Source: Drosophila miranda (taxonomy: Eukaryota > Arthropoda > Insecta > Diptera > Drosophilidae). From it: a stretch of DNA of 64,000 nt. A program made the translations under genes and the position numbers. The stretch spans positions 6,634,001 to 6,698,000 of the forward strand of contig NC_046676.1 of assembly GCF_003369915.1 (NCBI RefSeq), read 5' to 3'. Below are positions 25,301 to 36,336 of the stretch, in pieces. Each line of letters starts with the position of its first letter. Position 1 is the first letter of the stretch. The notes beneath the pieces were generated by a model. The model saw only the letters and a list, made by a program, of their open reading frames with translations, was not told the origin of the DNA and did no database searches.

Positions 25301-28300
25301 GCTAAAAACTGTCCCAAATGATAAGACAACGTAAATTATTATCAATTATGGTAAAGAGGTATTTGTACCTTCATTTGGAGTAATTTAAGCAAACACAACT
25401 GGTTTGGAAAATTATACGATGCAATTGTAATAAAAAAAAAAAGAAACACTAACATTACGGGGAGCAACCTCCGAGCAAAACTTGTCGCATATGCTCTGGA
25501 AAAGTGGGGCCTTTTTTCCATTGTTTTCCCACAGTTGAGTTTCAAAGTTCTGGCATCCAGTTCTGGGGAAATGCCTTGACTATTACGTAGTTAATTGGAG
25601 GCTAATCTTCAACCCCGTTGCGTGGTGTAACCGCAAGAGTGCATTATGCGTCATCATCTACTCTGCTGGCGCAATCCAATGCAATCCGCATCCAATTTGC
25701 CCTTGAAGAAAAGCGAAACCATTCCAAGAATGGAATGCAGAATCGCTTGCTTCCTGGATTCCCCCTGGATCTCATAGAGGGGGAGGGAGTCGAAAATTGC
25801 TTGATTTGACCGCCGGCTAACTGCCTTCTCCCGAGCTGCTTCCTGGTGGGATGCCTGAGCTTTATTCTCCTCTCTTTTTGGATATGCATCTCTGGGCATT
25901 TCTTTTCAATTACCAAGGCAGCCACTCCTTCTCCTCCTCCTATGTTCTTCTCCTCCTCGCTCTCATGCTCCTCCTCCCCCCCTTTTCTCTGTGTAATTTG
26001 GACTTGAAACGCATTCACGTGCTGCTCCCTCGCCGCTGCTCTCTTTGATAAGCAGCTGCGGGCAGTGCAACATGAGGGAGGAGCAAATCAAAAGAGTCGG
26101 GACACGAACTGGCTCTCTGCTCTCTGTGCTCCCTGCTCGTTAGTTAGACAACTCAAAAAATCCAGTTCATTTCGATCTGTGCTGATTCTCGGGGCTGCTC
26201 AGGCTTCGAATTGCAATAAATTAATTAACAGCCATTTTTCGTTGATTTTATCGCCCTGAAACGCTGCTCCTCCACGCCTTGATGCGCATCGAGGCTATTA
26301 AAAATGGAAACTGGGATAATTAAACGTCAACACTATTTTTAATCAGAGCAAACGAAAAGACTGGCAGAATAAACAGCCCCAACACATGACACTCGAGGGA
26401 GAGTCTCTTCTCCTTCCCCTTCGTCTCTTGCTCTCCCTCTCTTTTTAATAGCATTTGTTATTATTGTCATTAAAAGTCAAAGCACACACAGCACAGACAC
26501 GATAAGCTCAGCTCTCTCTCTCCCACTGCGCTCTCTCGTCTAAAGCTCTTGTTTGCTTTTGTTTTTGCAATGTCATTGACTCTGGGGCGTGCGTGTGCGT
26601 GAGCGTGTGCAAATTGTGCTGGGAATATCCATCTTAAGGCCATGATCCACACACGCCACGCACTTGCTTCTTTGGAAATCCAAAACAGCTCTGCATTTAA
26701 AAGAAAGAAACGGTCAGTGACTCCGTCAAAAAGAAATGAGCCGAAATCTATTCATCGGCACACAAATGAATTAAACTGAAAAGAAAATCTGAAGAAAAGC
26801 AGTAGCCGCAGATCGAAGCTTTTCATACCCTTTGCAGATTCATCCTGCCTATAATCGGAACTGTACCAAACATTTGGTACGGACTGTCTTAAGAATGATA
26901 TCTGCACTTAAATAAATGTAAAAATAAAATAAAAATAAGTGTAAGTGTAATAAACAAAAAAAATAATCTATTTGTAGTAAAACTATTTGTTTTAAGTGAA
27001 TTTCATGGTTTTTATTCACTGGGTGTAGAGAGTCTATAGCTTCTATAGTGCCAAAAGTTATTTCGCTGCCAGAGTATGTCATAACTTTTGAACAAAGAAA
27101 CAAAGCTTTCTTTCATTCCAAAGATTACCTAATACTCGCACTGTGGGGCCTCTTAGGCGATCAATCGATTCACACAAAAGCAACAGAAACAGCCCCATGC
27201 CATGCCTCGAGTGGGACAGGACAACAAATAAATATGATAAATTTGCCACATGCAGTTAGACATGCAATTTATCATGAGCAGAGGTAGCGGCTGGAGGGCG
27301 GCGAGGGGGGTGCGGCAGAACACTCCCCGCCGTTGCGGGTCAGAGCGTCTAATAGATTAAATAAATTTCGCATAAATTATGCAATTGTGGCAGGCATATT
27401 TCTTGCCAGCCTGAGGCCGGGCCGGCCGGTGGCGTCTTACGCATCTTCTATGCCTTCATTCTCCACGCTTTCGTCTACGCCTTATTAATTTCCATGTGGA
27501 GTTGATCCTGTTCTGGCACTGGCTCTGCTGCTCCGTTAGCTTCAACTCGTACTGTCGGCTGCTTTTGAAACGTTCCACGCAGCAACACACAAATGCATCT
27601 CTCATTCGCGTATTCGGTAATTAAAAACCCAACGAGCCGCTTGGGGACTTTGACTCCGACTCCAAATCGGACGCGGATGCGGACACAGAGTTGGCTCTAA
27701 CTCTAACGGTAAGCAGGTTGCTCTCCGCGCGAGCGCCCACCAGGATTAGCTACAGGTTTTACCACCAGCACCACCACCCCAGGCGACTCCCTCCCCCCCT
27801 TCTACTGCCGCCGCGAATTTACATAATATTTGCTCTAGATTCCATCTTGTCCCCTCGGGCCGCTTTCACACGCATAAACCAAGTCGCGGGCCCGAGATCT
27901 CTGCTGCTTCGAGTCCGTCGTCTTATCAGGCCTCATAAATATGTTCTCGCCGTGCCTTTGGGCGATCGACGCTCGACGCTTGACAATTTCTTTAAGTACA
28001 TTTTTCTTCTGCGAGAAATGAGAGCGGAAACTAATGGTTGTGGAGAGTGGAGTGGAGGATCCGTGGTATGCAAAAAGCATGGAAAGTGGATTGCAGATTG
28101 AAGAATCTTGACTAGATTGGAGCTCGATCAAAGATCTCATTAATTCATTCTACTTTTTATGTGGCATAGTTCACAAGTTTGCGCTTTGTATTGAAATGTG
28201 CTCTCCATAAAGATTATATTACAATTTTCAATCGGGCATCTGAAGATATATTGTAGTGCTCCTCTGTTCATGAATTAAAGTTAAAACAAATTTCTATTAG

Positions 28301-31300
28301 ATTAAGAAAGATTTAAAGAAATTCCTCTGAAACTCTCCCTAAATCATTCTATGATCTTTAATGTTTCATTATTATGTTTTATTTATTTGTTTTTTCAAAA
28401 GTATTCCAAAACTGAGTAAGAAGCTCTCGTTGGGTATCATGTTCGGCATGTTCATTCCACAGGTATTTGACATAGAGCTCCCATAAAATTATTCAGTTTC
28501 GCCTTCTCGGCTAGCATCTCCGTCCACATGGAGAACATGCAAATTTAGCAGAAGTTGCAGTTGCAGTTGTTGCTGCCGCTGCCGCTGCGACTGTTGCCAC
28601 ATCTTGGCCTAATACAATTAGTCTTGTGTAATACGCATGCCTTATGCTTGGCTTGGTTCGAGCCGGTGCCGTGCCAAACCCGTTAGTGGTCGAGAGTACA
28701 TATACAGTTAGCCACTGCTTGCCTTCTCCTCCTCCGGTCCGGTCCCCTCCTTACGCAATTCGCGCCACACGCCGCACATGTGTTTTGGAGTCGCCACCGA
28801 TTGAAATTGCCTTGGGACGGACGCGCGAATTGATTGTACAGTGGCCAAAGGAAAAGTTGAAAGCCTTTCGGCTGTTAGGCCGCCTCTACTCTCTCTCCCT
28901 CGCTCTCCACCTCTCCGATTTGGACTACCAACTTGTTGCCAAAATGGTCAGCGCATAACGGTAAACGCCAATCGAGGCAGAGCTGCCAAATCCCTACCCT
29001 GGCTGCTCTGGGCTGCTACTCAGTCCCACAGTCGTCTGTGTCTGTGTCTGGGCCTAAAGTTGAACTAATTAAAGCCACAAAATCGAAGACAAAGCCAACA
29101 AAGCCACAGCCACAGCCCCAGCTAGTGAAGTTGTCTTTGTCTGATCGAAAGGGCAATCGGATTATTATTCAATAAAAGAAAAGATGCGCCTTGCCGTGCC
29201 GGCCAGCAAAAAGATGGCCAGGCACTTGATGACAAATGCCTGGGCGGCCAACAAAGGGCGGCCCAAAGTAGGAGTACGAGTACGAGTACTTGGGCTGAGC
29301 CCCTGCCTCCGGCTGGTCTTCAGAGTCGCGGTCTGTGGCCGGTCCAGACCTTGCCCTTTAAGCGAGCCGCCTCTCTATTCGATTTGCTCGTTTTGTAATC
29401 GCAAGCTTTTAATCTGCCCATTGCCGCGCAGAGCCAGGCGAAGAGGGTCTGGGCCAGGCTTCAGTCCCCTCAAGGGCAAGGGCGAGAGCAGCAGGCATTA
29501 TTGGCATTGTTGCAGCCGCAAGCGACCTTAACCCCTTGGTGACCTTGCGGAAATGGTGGAGTAAACGTGTAGAAGTAGAATATAAATCGTTGCCATTGAC
29601 ATTTGCAGATTTCCAACACATGAGATCCAAACGTGATCCGCATACTTCTCTCTCTCTTTTTCTCTCTCTGGGTTGAGATGCCTTTAATGGGTTAAGGAAG
29701 AAACCGAATTCAGCAGCAGAAACCACAAACTTAACCCAAGACTCAAATCTCTCACAGTTAATGATCAATTTCTGTGGATTTGCAGACCAGACCGTTCCAA
29801 GTGGCGTTTCATTGCAGGTGTTGTTGGCACATGGCTGAGATATTTTCTAAAGGATCCCATGTGCATACACATTGACATTCCTTCGCCCAAAAAAATTCCC
29901 ACACATCGATCAAATACTCGTACTCGTACTCGTATGTGGCCCAAACGTGTTCGCCCATCGCATCATTTCTCTGGGTCAGGCACTCCAACATTGAGTGCCA
30001 TTAATGGGTTAAGAGTTCAGCGGAAGAGGGGACACAGGGACAGGAGCAGGGTATGTGGCAGGAGCGTCCATGTAGCAGACACGAGTCTGCACCGAAGAAG
30101 CAGCGGCTCGATTTTATTAGCTTAGCAAAAGGCTTTGATTGTTCTTGTTCCTCTCGTTGCTTGTTGTTGTTTTTGTTGGGGCTGTTATGGCCTGTTGCGC
30201 TTGTCTAGACGGGCAATTTTTCACACACACAGACACATACCCACACACACACACACACATAGAGATATAGCCATTGGGGAGCTGGACTTGCTCTAAAATT
30301 GGCATTTTTCGCACACATAAGGCAAAAATGTAAAGCGAAGTCAAGTCTCTCTTGGCCAGAGCCAGAGCCACAGCCAGAGCCCCAGCCGATGCCGAAGCGG
30401 TTTATTTGCCTTGTGTGGCATCAGCTTCATCATCATCATCATGGTCATCGTCTTGGTCTTGTCTCTTCGTCTTGGCCGCTGCTGTGGTCATCCCAACGCT
30501 CCGACTCTGACTCTGACTCTGAGCCTAAGCCCGCTGGCATAATGTGCCGGAGCTTGGACATGGACATGGACATCGACATAGATGTGGTGTCTTGGACTCT
30601 TGGAGTCTCGGTCTGGTTCTGGTTCTGGTTCTGGGTCTCGAGACTTTGGCAATTTCTTTATTACGAGCATTTCGTTTGTTGTGTTGTCCTTCTAGGCCGC
30701 TGGGGCGGAGAGTCTCCCCTGTGGCTAGCTCTCTGTTGCCTGTCACAGATCCGCTGATCATTATTGTTCCATCCACGTTGTTGCAAGCCACCCTCGACTG
30801 CTCCTCCTTCGATCCCATCCCAGCCAATCCCATCACAATGCAATGTCAATGTTTTGTCTTAATGCGACAATGCTCGATCTCTGCCTCTTGCCTCTTGTCT
30901 CTGGTCTGTTGTCCCTCTTCATGTTATTTAAATGGAGAGAGGGTGGCAGTGGAAGCTACATCGGCGGATGGGAAGATTTACAACAGCCTCTGCGATAGAC
31001 GACAATTTATTATATCTATATGGCGAGTTCTTCAGTCATACATACATTCGTTCTGGCCATAAATTAAACGATCTTGATGTGGCAGCGGTCTTCAGGAGGA
31101 GAGCGAGGAGGCTCCACAAGGTCGCGTGTTCGCGCTGCTCAGCCGGCAATTAAACGAGTTAATCACAGTTCGATGATTTGTCAGTTTTGCTGCAGGAGGG
31201 GGCGGACGTCGGCCTGGTGGGGAGGGGAAGGTCATCATCCCCCCCATCATCGTGTGCACTGGACTGTGGAGGCTGCCGCTGCCGACCGCAAGCAGCAATG

Positions 31301-32816
31301 ACATCATCGAGAGTCGCTGCTCCTCAATCCGATCCCAATCCGCAGTCAAGTGGCAGAGCAAGAACTTTACTGGCCTTTATCGAACACTCGGAAGAGTTTC
31401 TATCGCACAAACCAGAGACTTTTACTTTTCCTAATGCAAGAGACCCCCAGACAAACAAAAGTTTCGCTTTAGTTAGTCAGACACGCCCACGTTGCCTCCC
31501 ACTCCTCCTTTGCGCCGCGATTCAACAGTTGGCAAAGATATAATTTGGCTTTCAGCTTCGTCTGGCTGCTGCTGCTGCTAGTGCTGGTGCCGCTCTTGTC
31601 TCGCTTCGGAGGAGAGCGAACAGAGTTCTCCCGTAAATTATAGCCTCGTCTTCAGCTTTTTCTATAGATTTGATACTGCACGAGTGTGCAGTGTGTTGGT
31701 ATGTGTGTTTGTACTACCAGATATGGAGATACACACACACACATATATTATATATTGTATCTGTTTTATGTATTTTTAGGCTGCATCTTAATTCCCGAGA
31801 CCAGTTCGCCTACACGTCGGCGTCCGAGTCGAGTCGCGTCGAGTGTCGCCTGATTCAGCTTTATTTCGCTTTTATTTCTTCATTTTTCTCGCGTAATGTT
31901 TTTGCACTTGCCAAACAGAGGGCCGTTAATTCTCCTTTCCTTTCTGAATGCCTTTTAATAAGGCCCAGCCAATACTCGATCGTTTCCACCTTGTGGAGCC
32001 CTTAGCCTTTATATAGCTTTATTTTCATTTATCGCGTTTTTTCATAATTCTCTCTTCCATATTATCTTGTTGCCTTGGATGTAGGTGTTTTTTTTTTTTG
32101 TTTTGTTTGAACGTGTCATGTTTCAGGTCCCCCACCCAAGACCTCCTCCCCCCGTCGTCAAGTGTGTTTGTGTAGGTGTCTTGCCGTTTCTTTTGTTTTT
32201 TTGCCGCGCTCGCTGGCTTGTTGGTTCGTTTGTTTAGTTGTAAGGCAGCAGGGCTACGGCTACCAGGGCCAGTACTAGGTTCTCGGCTAATGACTAATGT
32301 GCCAGGGCATACATATGCGATGCGGAGAATATGCCGTGCATGGCCATCCATCCCAATCCCATCCGCTTATAAGGCAGGAAGAGAGCTCAGCTTTGGTTGT
32401 CGGTGAGTGAATCATGACAGGGCCACACACACTTGAGCACCAAGTTCGTTGCCTCAGTCTTTCGTCAAAGAAAAAAGCTCTGCTGTGACGCAGCAATGAC
32501 CATCGCCAGCACCCGCCCCCACACTTGACGATCGTTAGATTCGGACATCAGCTGAAATGGCCACAAAATGTACGTACTCCACTCGACTGAAAACGAGGTC
32601 ACCTTAGCGCGGCTTCGGTGTGGCCAAAATATAAAAATGTTTTCTGTTTCATTGCGCACAAAATGACATCATGAGCGGAGAGCTTGCAAAGCTTTCAGCT
32701 TGCACTTGAGAGCTTAATTTACGGCGTAGCTTACCTTTGGCCTGGGCTAATCCGCAGCACAGGGCCGTCAGCCACAGAGTGCGCCACATTGTCATTGAGC
32801 AGCATTGAGGAGGCAT
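13701..32816 (-). CDS. pio: Zona pellucida domain membrane protein, piopio type
   Basis: ZP proteins of this kind are apical extracellular-matrix components; Piopio acts with Dumpy in tracheal lumen and wing adhesion. Seven coding exons join in phase: 32735-32816, 15542-15762, 15245-15465, 14552-14660, 14365-14486, 14026-14300 and 13701-13948. From the ATG at 32795 they give 418 residues; an in-frame ATG at 32816 adds seven. Order: signal peptide (MTMWRTLWLTALCCGLAQA); ZP-N half with KVHCSEDQM, DERCQPQ and YECGV; a Thr/Ser-rich linker with a KR pair; ZP-C half with KGCTVDPYLFENF and CLDKCLGTQC; a furin-type RRKR at residues 306-309; a charged helical segment; and a hydrophobic C-terminal anchor (LSLACVWTLLCALSW) with a very short tail. 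Exon 1 lies 17 kb from exon 2. The ZP family call is secure. The name pio is my best recognition and could be another fly ZP gene. Confidence 0.75.
17277..17306. repeat. (CCGTGG)5 hexanucleotide repeat
   Basis: Five perfect units occur in the long intron of the ZP gene. Confidence 0.9.
19761..19796. repeat. (ATTGCC)6 hexanucleotide repeat
   Basis: Five perfect units and one imperfect unit occur in the long intron of the ZP gene. Confidence 0.9.
32735..32816 (-). CDS. pio: Signal-peptide exon of the ZP gene
   Basis: On the minus strand two in-frame ATGs (32816 and 32795) lead into a hydrophobic stretch ending LAQAKG. It is followed directly by a good donor (CCAAAG/gtaagc). The exon ends in phase 1, and exon 2 at 15762 (ctttcag/GC) starts in the matching phase. 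The junction reads AQAKG-SHKVHCSEDQM. Taken alone this exon would not be found as a gene. Confidence 0.8.
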
Positions 32817-35800
32817 TTCCCAAAAATTTCAAATCTAATTTGTCAGAGAACGGAAAGACAACAAACGGCATATTATTTATTGTCAGCATTTTGAACAAAC
32901 GGCACTTGCTCCACAGCTAGCGGCGGCTGGGGCTGTGGGCCACATTTCATTTGTATTCTTCTTCAGCCTTTTTGTCGTTTTCTCAAGCACACAACTCACT
33001 CACACACACAACACTTGGCGGCACACAGACGGCAAATTATTATGAAACAAAGCCAGAAGAGAATGCCCAAGAGGCAGCAAAGTGGCGGTCGAATAGAGTC
33101 CGTCCAATACTCAACAAATCAAAAACCAAATGACAACGGCAAAAAAAAAACGAAACGCGAACACACACAACACGACTGGACGGGGCCTTACATACGAAGT
33201 GGAAGACCACGGGACGGAGAACGAACACGTCTAAGCCGTTTGCTGGTCGCCAGGTAACAAACTCGGTTGAAGCCGCTTCAGCCCCGAGCAAGCGAGCAAA
33301 GAGTGAAAAAGAGTCACGAAAGAGAGAAATTCGCTGTACGGTGCCTACAGTGCACGTCATTGCATGGAAGTTGGTTAACTGGTAAACCAGTCAAAACTTT
33401 GGTAGTCGCAGCACACGTGACGCTACAGAGAGCTATTGAACAGTGGCAAGATGATATTTTTAACACATATATGTATAATCAAACAGATTCCAAGCACATT
33501 TAAAGGAAATATAAATACGTAGACGGGATAAATAATTTTTTTTATTTACTCACTGTGACAAACTGTGACTTCTGGGCATCTCTACCAGCCGAGCTTTTCT
33601 CTGCAACAGCTTGCCAAAGAGAGTAAGAGGATTGGATCGAAGCTTTGCTCTCTCGGTGTGTCTCTGTCAGGCAGAATTGAGAGATAACAATCAGCCGGCT
33701 CGTTTGTCTCATGACGGAGATGAGAAATTGTGGGAGCATTTTTGCTACAAGCAATTATGCAATCTTGTCGCTGTGGTTGCCGTTTCTTTCGCTGCTGCAG
33801 CGGCCTATTGTTGGCCAAACAAACATTTATGTAATTGTGTTTGCTATCAGCACGAATGGCAGATTCTCACCGATGTCAGCAAGTGCCCTGTGGGGAGAGG
33901 GGGTTGGGAAATATCAAATCAGTTCAAATCAGTTAAATGTAACACATGGATAAACGCTGGAACTTACGGTACTTGCTGTGCATCAACGGCACCTCCCTTG
34001 GAGGGGCTAGTGCAGAGCACCGTTCCCTTGGTGGTCATCTGGCGCACAGCTGGGACCAACACCTTTTAGGCCACCATCCCGTCGCCGCGTTGTACGAGCC
34101 CAATTTCACACTTGTTGGCTTTCGCGCGTGCTGGTGCATTATTCAAGAGGTGCTGCTTGTTCTTGTTAGTTTTCCAAACCAATGACCATCCCATCATTAG
34201 ACAACAGGCTGGCCACAGGCTCTCCGCCGCGATGCAAGTGGTGGGGGCAGCAGATAATGCATGGAATGGTGGCAACGGTAAATCACGTGCAAATAAATGC
34301 ATCCAGCGAAGCGCACTAATTAAATTTGCTTATTTCATTTGGAGGGCCTGCTAGTATTACTTTGTTGCAACATTTAGAGAGGAATAATTAGCTAAAATTT
34401 AATGGCAAGAATGCATGTTAATTCAATTACTTAATGACAGTGTTTAACGCGATTAAAAAAACGTGCCAAAATAAAAGATGAACAAGAATTCACGAAAAGA
34501 GAACCAGGGATCAGATCTCCACACATCTTAATGCGCACATCTGGTAACTCCGGAAAAAATTCAGATACATTAAAGAATGAGGAATAAAAGGGGGAAAAAA
34601 ACTAAGCAACGGCTTCTTCTCTCACCCTTTTAAACAACACATCTGGCAACGCCAGTCCGCACGCAAACAAGCTCCAAAAGCACGAAGAGAGAATGAAAGG
34701 AACAAAATAAATGCGATCTCGTAACTGTTCTGTCTAACTCCATCTCGCTCCCACCCGGTGACTCCGTGCGCTGCTACACGGCTGTTCCGTATAACGGATT
34801 TCATTCTTCACAAAAGGAATGTTAGAGAAAAGGGAAAAAACACTTTGGTGCTATTTTTAGACGAAGCAAAAAATTTAGAGACAAGAAAAAGTGCAATATT
34901 AATTAAAGAGAAATATTGCAACTGATTTTTGCCCATAAATTATTTGCAGCTTATCACAGCACTTTCACTTTTGATTCTAACACAAGTGTGCGAAATCACT
35001 TTGCAGATATTATCTATAGACGGGACATTGAAATTGATAGGCACAAAAATGTACATTAATTAAAAAATACAATATTGGCACAAATTCATGCCCACAATTT
35101 GTTGTCGTTATAAATCTTCACATTCATATGTATGTATTTTTACTTTTTTGTGAATTTACCGATGTTTTTGCTGAAAGCCTTAATTATTTTGACGACAAAG
35201 ATCTGACAATACGTAGAAGAAAACAAACGTATTGTGAAACCTCAGGCATACAAATAATAAAGGAAGAATTTTAGTTGATGATCTCAGAACTTTCAGTTAT
35301 AAATCGAATCAGTAGGAATGTACAAACTTTTCCAGGCCGAAGACTGCCAATATATTAAAAAATTATACATACATATGTACATATATATAAATACGTATTG
35401 AGCAAACTCCGTCCAGAAAATAGATGGGCAGAAATTTGTGGAATGTTTTATTTTGTATTAATTTTATTTATCGAAGACCAGACAGTTCACATTTGTGGTC
35501 TGAGAAGTGTGCAATATATTTTAAACTAATACATATGTACATACATATATACTGCACAGAACTTAGACGCACAAATGTGGGTGTGAAAATGCACAGCACC
35601 TACTCCGCACACTATGAATGTATTTGTATGTTTATGATTCATGAAAAATGTGAACATACTTTGCTGTTGCCGGCCGTTGCTATTGTTCTATGGACCGGGG
35701 CTAGTGCAATACGTTATGAATACGCATTGCAAGAACCACGGCCTACAAATCAAAGCAGCTCGCGATGCACCCTTCCGCTTGTACACTAATCACGATCAAT

Positions 35801-36336
35801 AATTCCAGATTTAGTTGTTGAACCCAGCAGTAGGCACTTTTCGGCCGGGGGGTGTGCAATACTGTTAAAATACAACACGGTATTTGCCCATCCCCCAGCT
35901 TGAAGGTATCCACCGAACACGAATACACTACACTAATTTTTTCACTTTTACTGCACGCACTCGCGAACTACCGAAAACAGAATCTAGATCGGCCAACGAT
36001 CTCAAAGAAATAGAATAAACACACAAAGAGAAACAACAAAACATTCCACATCTCTCCTTTGGCCCTCATTCGCACATTTGACTGTCTCTCGCTAGGGGCA
36101 AAGGGAAGACAAAAATTGCACAGGAAGGCAAGCGGTGCGAGAACGAGACAACTATAGGCAACATGGCGCCACTACGGCGCTGAAACGGAGCTTTGATGAT
36201 CGAAGGGAACGAAAGGCCCGAGTGTTTACAGAAATCACGGTGGGGAGGGGGAACGATTTCCTAAAAGTCGTTGACGTTTAAATGCTTTTGTGTATGTAAC
36301 GCGCACATTTGGCGATGCTCAATTTGGATAAATATG
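32817..36336. other. Upstream region of the ZP gene; no gene recognised
   Basis: About 3.5 kb without supportable coding sequence. It should contain the ZP gene promoter and any 5' UTR exon on the minus strand. An acceptor-like sequence (ctctgacaaattag, minus strand) just upstream of the first ATG hints that a non-coding exon lies further upstream. The stretch around 35,000-35,560 is very AT-rich, with many TACATATG-type steps. Confidence 0.4.

Larger units (their letters stand above)
15763..32734 (-). other. 17-kb first coding intron of the ZP gene
   Basis: No nested gene or RNA gene is recognised on either strand. The sequence is rich in simple repeats: (CT)n at 16339-16372 and 18298-18315, (CCGTGG)5 at 17277-17306, (GT)n at 19186-19209, (ATTGCC)6 at 19761-19796 and (CA)n at 30242-30259. 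Long open frames here are shadows of these repeats. Such long first introns in developmental genes usually hold enhancers, but none can be named from the sequence. Confidence 0.6.
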
